A DNA stretch of 64,000 nucleotides from Candidatus Mycobacterium wuenschmannii (GTDB lineage: Bacteria; Actinomycetota; Actinomycetes; Mycobacteriales; Mycobacteriaceae): assembly GCF_030252325.1 (NCBI RefSeq), contig NZ_CP126981.1, positions 2,542,001 to 2,606,000 on the forward strand, written 5' to 3'. Below are positions 10,475 through 18,450 of this stretch, piece after piece. Position numbers and translations under genes: made by a program. Within the stretch, counting starts at the first letter, position 1. The number at the start of each line of letters is the position of its first letter. The notes beneath the pieces are model-generated. The model searched no databases. It was not told the origin of the DNA and saw only the letters and a list, made by a program, of their open reading frames with translations.

Positions 10475-10759
10475 ATGTCGATCAGTTACCAGTTCGGTGA
10501 TGTCGATGCCCACGGCGCCCTGATCCGCGCCCAGGCCGCTTCCCTGGAGGCCGAGCACCAGGCCATCGTCCGCGATGTGCTGGCTGCCGGTGACTTCTGG
10601 GGCGGCTCGGGTTCGGTCGCGTGCCAGGAGTTCATCACCCAGTTGGGTCGTAACTTCCAGGTCATCTACGAACAGGCCAACGCCCACGGCCAGAAGGTGC
10701 AGTCCGCCGGCAACAACATGTCGAGCACCGACTCGGCTGTTGGCTCCAGCTGGGCCTGA
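10475..10759 (+). CDS. esxI: EsxI-like WXG100 protein (ESAT-6-like, Mtb9.9 type)
   Basis: A 94-residue protein, MSISYQFGDVDAHGALIRAQ at its start, with FWGGSGS as the WXG turn and NMSSTDSAVGSSWA at the end, the exact pattern of the EsxI/L/N/O/V (Mtb9.9) group. ATG 10475 is preceded by TAGGAG. It is the last gene of the PE-PPE-esx unit and is followed by a strong hairpin terminator. Expected partner is the EsxJ-like protein. Confidence 0.93.
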   Translation: MSISYQFGDVDAHGALIRAQAASLEAEHQAIVRDVLAAGDFWGGSGSVACQEFITQLGRNFQVIYEQANAHGQKVQSAGNNMSSTDSAVGSSWA

Positions 10760-10774
10760 CACCCCGCACGACCA

Positions 10775-10816
10775 CTTGTGGCCCGCACACCCAAGGTGTG
10801 CGGGCCACAAGCATTT
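10775..10816 (+). terminator. strong intrinsic terminator after the esx pair
   Basis: A perfect 17-base-pair stem (CTTGTGGCCCGCACACC at 10775-10791 and its complement at 10795-10811) with a three-base loop CAA, followed by CATTTTC. It ends the PE-PPE-esx unit and insulates trcR. Confidence 0.85.
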
Positions 10817-10943
10817 TCGGGGCACCGAGCGGTCTCCGGCGCGAGACACCGCGCGTTGACGCAGGTCACACGCCTAGACGCTACATTTGAGATCAGTATG
10901 AGCTTCGTGACAATGGGCTGTGGGGGAGGGAGAATCTAGAACT

Positions 10944-11726
10944 ATGGCGGTTATGTCAGGAACCACAGCAACGCGCGAGCACCAGCGGCCGCGTCAGGCG
11001 ATTCTAGGTCAGCTTCCCCGGATCAGCCGGGACGATGGATCTCCGATCCGCGTCCTGCTCGTCGATGACGAGCCGGCGTTGACCAACCTCGTGAAAATGG
11101 CTCTGCACTACGAGGGCTGGAGCGTAGAGGTCGCCCACAATGGCCGTGAAGCCGTCAACAAGTTCGACGACGTCGAACCCGACGTGCTGGTGCTCGACAT
11201 CATGCTGCCGGACATCGACGGGCTCGAAATCCTGCACCGCGTCCGCCAATCGGGCCCCTACACGCCCACCCTGTTCCTTACGGCGCGCGATTCGGTGATG
11301 GACCGGGTGACGGGCCTGACGGCCGGCGCCGACGACTACATGACCAAGCCGTTCAGCCTCGAGGAGTTGGTCGCTCGGCTCCGTGGCCTGCTCCGGCGGT
11401 CGAACCACCTCGCCCCGCCCGCGGAGGAAAGCCTGACGATCGGCGATCTCACGCTCGACGGAGCCAGCCACGAGGTGCACCGCGCCGGTTCGTTGATCTC
11501 GCTGTCCTCAACGGAATTCGAGCTGCTGCGTTTCCTGATGCGCAACCCGCGCCGGGCGCTGACTCGCACCGAGATCTTGGACCGAGTCTGGAATTACGAC
11601 TTCGCCGGGCGCACCAGCATCGTCGATCTGTACATTTCGTACCTACGGAAGAAGATCGACGCCGGCAGAGAGCCGATGATCCACACTGTTCGAGGTGTCG
11701 GGTACATGCTCCGCTCACCGGCTTAA
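10944..11726 (+). CDS. trcR: OmpR/PhoB-family response regulator TrcR
   Basis: A 260-residue regulator. The receiver domain has IRVLLVDDEP (acidic pocket), VLVLDIMLPDIDG (phospho-acceptor Asp), FLTARD (Thr) and DYMTKPF (Lys). The C-terminal winged helix has LTRTEILDRVWNYDF and HTVRGVGYML. The N-terminal extension AILGQLPRISRDDGSPIR is characteristic of TrcR. The frame opens at GTG 10920; I chose ATG 10944, which follows GGGGAGGGAG, and ATG 10953 is a third option. Upstream, TTGACG at 10856 and TACATT at 10882 are possible promoter boxes with an over-long spacer. TrcR is known to autoregulate and to repress Rv1057 in M. tuberculosis. Confidence 0.92.
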   Translation: MAVMSGTTATREHQRPRQAILGQLPRISRDDGSPIRVLLVDDEPALTNLVKMALHYEGWSVEVAHNGREAVNKFDDVEPDVLVLDIMLPDIDGLEILHRVRQSGPYTPTLFLTARDSVMDRVTGLTAGADDYMTKPFSLEELVARLRGLLRRSNHLAPPAEESLTIGDLTLDGASHEVHRAGSLISLSSTEFELLRFLMRNPRRALTRTEILDRVWNYDFAGRTSIVDLYISYLRKKIDAGREPMIHTVRGVGYMLRSPA

Positions 11727-11744
11727 CCCCGAGGTAGCAGTGGA

Positions 11745-13229
11745 ATGACCGGAGCCCCAAAGACTCCGTGGTGGCGGCCGCGCACATTACGTCATCAGCT
11801 GGTCTTGGGCGTTTCGGCAGTGGTCACCGTCGTGATCCTGGTGGTCGGCGCCATCTCGGTGCTGAGCCTGCGGTCCTACGTCAACGCGATGAACGACACG
11901 GAAGTGTCCGAATCGCTTGACGCTTTGGAACACTCGTACGCCCGGTACCGGGCCGGCGACATCAGCCGCAATCGCGACATCGAGCACGCGATGCTGCGGT
12001 TCACCGAACAGAACCCGCTCAACGTCATCGCGGTGCTCCGCGGCGGCAATGTGATCGGGTCTGCGGTCTTCTTCGAGAACGACCCGCGGCCCGCGACTCC
12101 CGATGTCATCGCCGCCATCAAGCGGCTGCCCCTGCACGACAACGAGATTCACAACACCAAACTCGGCGGTCTCGGGCCGTACCGGGTCAGCAGCCAGACC
12201 ACGGCCTCCGGGGACGTGCTGATGGTCGGGGTGTCGCTGGATCTGGTGAACAAGACTATCAATCGCCGAATCATCAGCGAGACAGTGCTTTCGGTGGCGG
12301 CGCTGCTGGTGACGTCGGGACTCACCGCCCTGGTGGTCGGTTATGCCCTGCGGCCGCTGCGCCGGGTTGCGGTGACCGCCGCGGAGGTCGCGGGCACGCA
12401 GCTCACCGGCGACGACCATCGCATCCGTCCCCGCGTCCAACCCGACGACACCGACCCGGACAACGAGGTCGGCATCGTCGGGCACACCCTGAACCGGCTG
12501 CTGGACAACGTCGACAGCGCGCTCGCGCACCGAGCCGAATCCGACCGGCGCATGCGGCAATTCATCACCGACGCCAGCCACGAGCTCCGGACGCCGCTGG
12601 CGGCCATCTCGGGCTACTCCGAGCTCACCCGCCAGGACAGCGAGGCGTTGCCACCGACCACCGAATACGCGCTGGCCCGCATCGAGGCGGAGGCCCGGCG
12701 GATGACCTCGCTCGTCGACGAACTGCTACTGCTGTCCCGGTTGGGCGAGGGCGACGATCTGCGCACCGAAGAGGTCGACCTGGCCGACATCGTGCTCAAC
12801 GCGTTCAATGACGCGGCGGTCGCGGCGCCGAGCCACGAGTGGATCAAGGACCTACCCGACGACCCGGTCTGGGTGATCGGCGACTCCGACCGGCTGCACC
12901 AATTGGTGAGCAACCTGCTGACTAACGCCTGGGTGCACACGCCGGAGGGCGTGTCGGTGACGGCGGCGATCACGTGTCACCGCTACCGGACCGGTGGGCC
13001 GTATGCCGAGTTGACGGTGGCCAACGACGGTCCCGACATCGACCCCGAATTGCTTCCGCATCTGTTCGATCGCTTCGTGCGAGCCAAGGATGCGTCCACC
13101 GAACTCGGCGGAAACGGGCTCGGCCTGGCCATTGTCGACTCGATCGTCAAGGCCCACGACGGGACGGTGGTGGCCGAATCCGCCCGCGGCCGAACCATTT
13201 TCCGCGTGCGCCTGCCACTCGCGAAGTAG
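11745..13229 (+). CDS. trcS: sensor histidine kinase TrcS
   Basis: A 494-residue membrane kinase. TM1 lies near residues 20-43 (VLGVSAVVTVVILVVGAISVL), then an extracytoplasmic sensor region, TM2 near 185-205, a HAMP linker, the H box FITDASHELRTPLAAISGYSEL, the N box LHQLVSNLLTNAWVHTPEG, the G1 box and a G2 box GNGLGLAIVDSIVKAHDG. ATG 11745 follows GAGGTAG, 18 bases after trcR, so they are co-transcribed. The gene contains a rare TTA codon at about residue 15. Cognate kinase of TrcR; its signal is not established. Confidence 0.92.
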   Translation: MTGAPKTPWWRPRTLRHQLVLGVSAVVTVVILVVGAISVLSLRSYVNAMNDTEVSESLDALEHSYARYRAGDISRNRDIEHAMLRFTEQNPLNVIAVLRGGNVIGSAVFFENDPRPATPDVIAAIKRLPLHDNEIHNTKLGGLGPYRVSSQTTASGDVLMVGVSLDLVNKTINRRIISETVLSVAALLVTSGLTALVVGYALRPLRRVAVTAAEVAGTQLTGDDHRIRPRVQPDDTDPDNEVGIVGHTLNRLLDNVDSALAHRAESDRRMRQFITDASHELRTPLAAISGYSELTRQDSEALPPTTEYALARIEAEARRMTSLVDELLLLSRLGEGDDLRTEEVDLADIVLNAFNDAAVAAPSHEWIKDLPDDPVWVIGDSDRLHQLVSNLLTNAWVHTPEGVSVTAAITCHRYRTGGPYAELTVANDGPDIDPELLPHLFDRFVRAKDASTELGGNGLGLAIVDSIVKAHDGTVVAESARGRTIFRVRLPLAK

Positions 13230-13401
13230 TCCGAATCACACCGTAGTCAGCAAACGGCAATCCACCGCTAGCGCCAGCTGATCGCGTCGTTGCATCGCTT
13301 CCCGCAAACAAGAATCGCCGACACACTGTAAAGAAAGCGTTAGCGGCAGCGCATTACCCATCGAACGCGCTTAACTTCTTTCCAGACCTCATCGTCGAGA
13401 C

Positions 13402-13407
13402 TAAATT
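13402..13407 (+). promoter_or_regulatory. candidate -10 box for the kdp operon
   Basis: TAAATT fits the mycobacterial TANNNT -10 consensus and lies 65 bases before the first micro-ORF of the kdp operon. I see no good -35 box. The 242-base region 13230-13471 must hold the KdpE-controlled promoter, but no KdpE site can be set by eye. Confidence 0.25.
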
Positions 13408-13471
13408 TGCATGCCGGGACCAAACCTCGATCGCCGATCGACCAGACCGGCTTGTCACGAACGGAGAAGCG

Positions 13472-13555
13472 ATGGCAGTGGTTGCCTACGTCCTGCTGAC
13501 GGTGGCGATATTCGCCATTCTGGGCTGGGCGCAAAAGCTGGTCGAGAAGCTGTAG
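13472..13555 (+). CDS. 27-residue membrane microprotein at head of kdp operon
   Basis: The ORF encodes MAVVAYVLLTVAIFAILG followed by WAQKLVEKL, one hydrophobic helix with a positively charged end. ACGGAGAAG lies directly before the ATG. In size and topology it resembles KdpF, the 29-residue stabilising subunit encoded 63 bases downstream, but it lacks KdpF's FFPERF end. Similar tiny ORFs sit ahead of kdp operons in other actinobacteria as I recall. It may be an extra small subunit of the KdpFABC pump, or a leader peptide; there is no direct evidence of function. Confidence 0.6.
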   Translation: MAVVAYVLLTVAIFAILGWAQKLVEKL

Positions 13556-13565
13556 GCGCAGGCAT

Positions 13566-13622
13566 ATGAGCTACGACAACGACGATGCAGAGCGCAGCGA
13601 TGAGGAGGAGTGGCGTCGATGA
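13566..13622 (+). CDS. 18-residue coupling micro-ORF inside a MIRU-like element
   Basis: ATG at 13566 opens [18 protein letters not shown], whose TGA overlaps the kdpF ATG as ATGA. Its first 15 bases repeat the first 15 bases of kdpF, so the element appears to have duplicated the kdpF start. The ORF carries GAGGAGGAG just before the kdpF start, so its translation and ribosome loading for kdpF are linked. Compare the micro-ORF between kdpD and kdpE. Confidence 0.4.
   Translation: MSYDNDDAERSDEEEWRR
13581..13622 (+). repeat. MIRU-like intergenic element, copy 1
   Basis: GACGATGCAGAGCGC, then GATGAGGAGGAGTGGCG, then a stop/start overlap. These two blocks recur at 21056-21108 before kdpE. They match what I recall of the core of mycobacterial interspersed repetitive units, first described in the senX3-regX3 intergenic region, which also sit between operon genes with overlapping stop and start codons. 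Confidence 0.55.
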
Positions 13623-13708
13623 GCTACGACAACGTCATCGGACTGGGGCTCGCCGCAGCCCTGACCGTCTACCTCGTCGCCGCGTTGTTCTTCCCGGAGA
13701 GGTTCTAG
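13619..13708 (+). CDS. kdpF: KdpF, small subunit of K+-transporting ATPase
   Basis: A 29-residue single-helix protein, [20 protein letters not shown] then AALFFPERF, with the KdpF-typical FFPERF end. It stabilises the KdpABC complex in the membrane (family knowledge). The ATG overlaps the stop of the MIRU-like micro-ORF. It ends one base before kdpA. Confidence 0.88.
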   Translation: MSYDNVIGLGLAAALTVYLVAALFFPERF

Positions 13709-13709
13709 G

Positions 13710-15371
13710 TTGAGCACATCCACCGCGGGGATCGCCCTGCTGGTGCTGGCACTGATCGCAGTGCACGTGCCGCTCGGGGACTACATGTACCGCGTCTACT
13801 CCTCGCCGAAAGATTGGCGGGTCGAGAAGGTCGTCTACCGCGTCATCGGCGCCGACCCCGAGGCCGAACAGCCGTGGTACGCCTATGCGCGAAGCCTTTT
13901 GGCGTTCTCCGCGGTCAGCGTGCTGTTCCTGTTCTTCTTCCAACTGCTGCAGGACAAGTTGCCGCTGCACCTGCACGACCCGGCCACGAAGATGACGCCG
14001 TCGCTGGCGTGGAACACCGCGATCAGCTTCGTCACCAACACCAACTGGCAGGCCTATTCGGGTGAGTCGACGCAGGGCCACCTGGTGCAGATGGCCGGGT
14101 TGGCCGTGCAGAACTTCGTTTCCGCCGCAGCCGGTATGGCCGTCGCGATCGCCCTGGTTCGCGGCTTCGCCCGTAGCCGGACGCACGAGATCGGCAACTT
14201 CTGGGTCGACCTGGTTCGCGGCACCGTGCGAATCCTGCTGCCGATCGCGTTCATTGGCGCGATCGTGCTGATCGCCGGCGGCGCCATCCAGAACTTCCAT
14301 CTGCACGACCAGGTGGTCACCACGCTGAACGGCGCGCAGCAGACCATCACCGGCGGTCCGGTTGCCAGCCAGGAGGCCATCAAGGAACTCGGCACCAACG
14401 GCGGCGGCTTCTACAACGCGAACTCCGCGCACCCGTTCGAGAATCCGACCAGGCTGAGCAACTGGGTCGAGATCTTCCTGATGATGGCGATCAGCTTCTC
14501 ACTGCCCCGCACCTTCGGCCGGATGGTGGACAACACCAAGCAGGGTTACGCGATCGTCGCGGTGATGGGCGTGCTGGCGACCTTCAGCCTGTGCTCGATC
14601 GAGGTGTTCGAACTCAGCCACCACGGGACGGTACCGACGGCCGCGGGGGCGGCGATGGAGGGCGTGGAGCAGCGCTTCGGCGTCGCGAATTCCGCGGTGT
14701 TCGCCGACGCAACCACGCTGACGTCAACGGGTGCAGTCGATTCCGCGCACGACTCCTACACCAGCCTGGGCGGGCTGATCCAGCTGTTCAACATGCAGAT
14801 CGGCGAGGTCGCACCCGGCGGCGTCGGCTCGGGTCTGTACGGGATGCTGATCATGGCAATCCTCACCGTGTTCGTCGCGGGCCTGATGGTCGGCCGGACC
14901 CCGGAGTACCTCGGCAAGAAGATCCGACCGCGCGAAATGAAGCTGGCGGCAAGTTATTTCCCCGTCACCGAGTTGCTGGTGCTGGTCGGCACCGGGGTCG
15001 CCATGGCTCTGCCGGGCCCGCGGGCAGGGATGAACAATGCCGGGGCACACGGCCTTTCGGAGATCCTTTACGCATTCACCTCGGCGGCGAACAACAACGG
15101 CTCGGCATTCGCCGGCTTGTCCGCGAACACCACCTGGTTCAACACCGCGTTGGGGCTGGCGATGGTGCTGGCCAGGTTCGTGCCGATGATTCTGGTGCTG
15201 GCGCTCGCCGGATCGCTGGCCCGTCAGGGCCGTATCCCGGAGTCGCCGGGGACGCTGCCGACGCACCGGCCCCAATTCGTCGGCCTGGTGGCCGCGGTGA
15301 CGGTCGTGTTGTGCGCCTTGACCTTCCTGCCGGCTCTGGCGCTCGGGCCGCTCGCCGAAGGGATCCATTGA
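13710..15371 (+). CDS. kdpA: KdpA, potassium-binding channel-like subunit
   Basis: A 553-residue polytopic membrane protein with the KdpA selectivity-filter-like segments, among them [27 protein letters not shown] and [15 protein letters not shown]. It belongs to the superfamily of K+ transporters and forms the high-affinity K+ pathway of the pump. The start is TTG at 13710, one base after kdpF, with GGAGAGG as ribosome site inside kdpF. Length is normal for the family. Confidence 0.97.
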   Translation: MSTSTAGIALLVLALIAVHVPLGDYMYRVYSSPKDWRVEKVVYRVIGADPEAEQPWYAYARSLLAFSAVSVLFLFFFQLLQDKLPLHLHDPATKMTPSLAWNTAISFVTNTNWQAYSGESTQGHLVQMAGLAVQNFVSAAAGMAVAIALVRGFARSRTHEIGNFWVDLVRGTVRILLPIAFIGAIVLIAGGAIQNFHLHDQVVTTLNGAQQTITGGPVASQEAIKELGTNGGGFYNANSAHPFENPTRLSNWVEIFLMMAISFSLPRTFGRMVDNTKQGYAIVAVMGVLATFSLCSIEVFELSHHGTVPTAAGAAMEGVEQRFGVANSAVFADATTLTSTGAVDSAHDSYTSLGGLIQLFNMQIGEVAPGGVGSGLYGMLIMAILTVFVAGLMVGRTPEYLGKKIRPREMKLAASYFPVTELLVLVGTGVAMALPGPRAGMNNAGAHGLSEILYAFTSAANNNGSAFAGLSANTTWFNTALGLAMVLARFVPMILVLALAGSLARQGRIPESPGTLPTHRPQFVGLVAAVTVVLCALTFLPALALGPLAEGIH

Positions 15372-15372
15372 G

Positions 15373-17538
15373 ATGACATCAACCTCCACGGCGGTCAAGG
15401 CGAGGTCCAACCGGCCGCAGCGCCAGCACCACGGCGGCCCCGCGCCGATCCAGGGTGGGCTGATCGACCCCGGGCTGTTGTTCAAGGCGCTGCCCGACGC
15501 GGTGCGCAAGTTCGACCCGCGCACGCTGTGGCGCAACCCGGTGATGCTGATCGTGGAGATCGGCGCGGTCTGGTCGAGCGTGCTCACCGTCCGCAGCGAG
15601 TCCTGGTTCGGCTGGCTCATCGTGTTCTGGCTATGGCTGACAGTGCTTTTCGGCAACCTCGCCGAGGCGGTTGCCGAGGGCCGGGGCAAGGCCCAGGCCG
15701 ACACGCTGCGTAAGTCGAAGGCGGACACCATCGCCCGCCGTCTCAGGGGCTGGGCGCCGGGCAAGGCGGGCACCGAGGAAGACGTGCGGGCGCCCGAGTT
15801 GCAGCGCGGCGACATCGTCGTCGTCGAGACCGGCGAGACCATCCCGGGCGACGGCGAGATCGTGGAAGGCATTGCGTCGGTGAACGAATCGGCGATCACC
15901 GGCGAGTCGGCGCCGGTGATCCGCGAGTCGGGCGGCGACCGGTCCGCGGTGACCGGCGGCACTACCGTGCTGTCCGACCGGATCGTCGTGAAGATCACCC
16001 AGGAACCGGGCAAGAGCTTCATCGACCGGATGATCGCGCTCGTCGAGGGCGCGAACCGGCAGAAGACCCCGAACGAGATCGCGCTCAACATCCTGCTGGC
16101 CGCGCTCACGATCATCTTTCTGTTCGCGGTGGTGACCCTGCAGCCGCTGGCGATCTACTCCAAGATCAACACCCCCGGCGTCGCCGACACCGCCGCGCTG
16201 ACCAACGACGGCGTCGACGGCGTCGTCCTGGTGGCGCTGTTGGTGTGCCTGATTCCCACCACGATCGGCGCGCTGCTGTCCGCGATCGGCATCGCAGGCA
16301 TGGACCGATTGATCCAGCGCAATGTGCTGGCCATGTCGGGCCGGGCGGTCGAGGCCGCCGGCGACGTCGACACACTGCTGTTGGACAAGACGGGCACGAT
16401 CACGCTCGGCAACCGGGAGGCCGCGGAGTTCATCCCGGTGGGCGGTGTCACCCCCGAGGACCTCGCCGATGCGGCGCAGTTGTCCAGCCTGGCCGATGAG
16501 ACGCCGGAAGGGCGCTCAATCGTGGTGTACGCCAAGGAAACCTACGGCCTGCGGGAGCGCCCACCCGGCGAACTCGCCCACGCGCAGTGGATCGAGTTCA
16601 CCGCGACGACCCGGATGTCGGGCGTCGATATCGATGGGCGGCAACTGCGCAAGGGCGCGGCGAACTCGGTGACGAACTGGATTCGTGAGCAGGGCGGCGA
16701 CATCCCCGACGCGCTGGGCGACGTGGTCGACGGCATTTCGGCGGCCGGCGGGACTCCGCTGGTGGTGGGCGTGGTCAGCGATCGCGACGCCAAGGCAGAG
16801 GTGCTCGGCGTCATCCACCTCAAGGACATCGTCAAGCACGGCATGCGGGCCCGGTTCGACGAGATGCGCAAGATGGGCATCCGCACCGTGATGATCACCG
16901 GCGACAACCCGTTGACCGCCAAGGCAATTGCCGACGAGGCCGGGGTTGACGACTTCCTCGCCGAGGCCACCCCAGAAGACAAGCTGGCGCTGATCAAGCG
17001 GGAGCAGCAGGGCGGCCGGCTGGTCGCGATGACCGGCGACGGCACCAACGACGCGCCGGCCTTGGCGCAGGCCGACGTCGGCGTCGCGATGAACAGCGGA
17101 ACCAGCGCGGCCAAAGAGGCCGGCAACATGGTCGACCTGGACTCCGATCCGACCAAGCTCATCGAGATCGTCGAGATCGGCAAGCAGCTGCTGATCACCC
17201 GCGGCGCGCTGAGCACGTTCTCGATCGCCAACGACATCGCCAAGTACTTCGCGATCATTCCCGCCATGTTCGTCTCGCTGTTCCCGGGGCTGGCGTCGAT
17301 CAACATCATGCGGCTGCACAGCCCGCAGTCGGCGATCCTGTCGGCGGTGATCTTCAACGCGATCATCATCGTGGTGCTGATCCCGTTGGCGCTGCGGGGC
17401 GTGCAGTACACCCCGAGCAGCGCGTCGAAGTTGTTGAGCCGCAACCTCTATATCTACGGGCTGGGCGGGGTCGTCGCCCCGTTCGTCGGGATCAAGCTGA
17501 TCGACCTGGCCGTGCAATTCATTCCGGGGATGGGCTGA
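15373..17538 (+). CDS. kdpB: KdpB, P-type ATPase catalytic subunit
   Basis: A 721-residue P-type ATPase. TGES is in the actuator domain, [11 protein letters not shown] contains the phosphorylated Asp, KGAANSV is the nucleotide-binding region, and [23 protein letters not shown] is the hinge motif. TM helices carry [20 protein letters not shown]. It energises K+ uptake by KdpA. ATG 15373 follows the kdpA stop by one base, so translation is coupled. Confidence 0.98.
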   Translation: MTSTSTAVKARSNRPQRQHHGGPAPIQGGLIDPGLLFKALPDAVRKFDPRTLWRNPVMLIVEIGAVWSSVLTVRSESWFGWLIVFWLWLTVLFGNLAEAVAEGRGKAQADTLRKSKADTIARRLRGWAPGKAGTEEDVRAPELQRGDIVVVETGETIPGDGEIVEGIASVNESAITGESAPVIRESGGDRSAVTGGTTVLSDRIVVKITQEPGKSFIDRMIALVEGANRQKTPNEIALNILLAALTIIFLFAVVTLQPLAIYSKINTPGVADTAALTNDGVDGVVLVALLVCLIPTTIGALLSAIGIAGMDRLIQRNVLAMSGRAVEAAGDVDTLLLDKTGTITLGNREAAEFIPVGGVTPEDLADAAQLSSLADETPEGRSIVVYAKETYGLRERPPGELAHAQWIEFTATTRMSGVDIDGRQLRKGAANSVTNWIREQGGDIPDALGDVVDGISAAGGTPLVVGVVSDRDAKAEVLGVIHLKDIVKHGMRARFDEMRKMGIRTVMITGDNPLTAKAIADEAGVDDFLAEATPEDKLALIKREQQGGRLVAMTGDGTNDAPALAQADVGVAMNSGTSAAKEAGNMVDLDSDPTKLIEIVEIGKQLLITRGALSTFSIANDIAKYFAIIPAMFVSLFPGLASINIMRLHSPQSAILSAVIFNAIIIVVLIPLALRGVQYTPSSASKLLSRNLYIYGLGGVVAPFVGIKLIDLAVQFIPGMG

Positions 17539-17541
17539 GCG

Positions 17542-18450
17542 ATGAACCTCTCGAACGTGCTTCGGCAGCACTGGGCGGCGCTACGCGCGCTGCTGGCGCT
17601 GACCGTGATCACCGGCATCGCTTACCCGCTCGTCGTCTGGGGCGTCGCCCAGCTGCCCGGGCTGCAGCACAAGGCCGATGGATCGATCGTCGATGTCAGC
17701 GGAAAAGCTATGGGCAGCAAGATGATTGGCCAGTCCTTCACCGACAAGAACGGCAACCCGCTGCCCCGCTACTTCCAGAGCCGACCGTCGGCGGCAGGCG
17801 CGGGCTACGATCCCACCGCCTCGGGCGGCAGCAACCTGGGACCCGAGAGCATCGTCGACACCCCCGCCGACCCGTCCGGCGCCGGCTTCAAGCCGAGCCT
17901 GCTGACCCAGGTGTGCTCGCGCAGCCTGGCGATCGGCCGGCTCGAAAAGGTCGACGGCTCACGGCCGTTCTGCACGGGCGGCGGCGTCGGCGCCGTACTG
18001 TCGGTGATCGGGCCGCGCGACCGGGTGGGCAACGTCACCCACCCCGTGACGGTGGTCAGCGTGAACGAGCCCTGCTCGAAACCCGGCCGCCCGCCCGCCA
18101 TGGTGTTCCAGCGGCTGTATGAGGGCGTGGTCGTGCAGTGCGCTCAGTACGGCCGCGACTATTCGGTCGGCCGGCTGGTTCCGATTCGCGGTTCGGCGCC
18201 CGAACAACCGGAGGTGCCTGCTGACGCGGTCACCGCCAGCGCCAGCGGGCTGGATCCCGACATCTCCCCGGCCTACGCCGAACTCCAAGTGGCCCGGGTG
18301 GCCCGGGCCCGCGGCGTCAGCGTCGGGCAGGTCCGCGACGCCGTCCGGCACAACCAGCACGGCCGCATGCTGGGCTTCGTCGGCGAGCCGGTGGTCAACG
18401 TGCTCGCGGTGAACCTCGAACTGGATCGCGTATCGCCGGTGAAGTCTTGA
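17542..18450 (+). CDS. kdpC: KdpC, K+-ATPase subunit C, with a large central insertion
   Basis: A 302-residue protein, where KdpC is usually about 190. The N-terminal TM helix lies at about 13-37. The conserved N-terminal half runs to SNLGP at about 97-101, and the C-terminal half resumes at VPADAVTASASGLDPDISP (about 225-243). In between, about residues 103-222 are not part of normal KdpC and hold four cysteines (125, 144, 178, 200). KdpC's soluble domain is extracytoplasmic, so disulfides are possible. The last eight-residue block overlaps the kdpD start by four bases. The frame is uninterrupted, so this is a true extended protein, not a frameshift. Confidence 0.92.
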   Translation: MNLSNVLRQHWAALRALLALTVITGIAYPLVVWGVAQLPGLQHKADGSIVDVSGKAMGSKMIGQSFTDKNGNPLPRYFQSRPSAAGAGYDPTASGGSNLGPESIVDTPADPSGAGFKPSLLTQVCSRSLAIGRLEKVDGSRPFCTGGGVGAVLSVIGPRDRVGNVTHPVTVVSVNEPCSKPGRPPAMVFQRLYEGVVVQCAQYGRDYSVGRLVPIRGSAPEQPEVPADAVTASASGLDPDISPAYAELQVARVARARGVSVGQVRDAVRHNQHGRMLGFVGEPVVNVLAVNLELDRVSPVKS

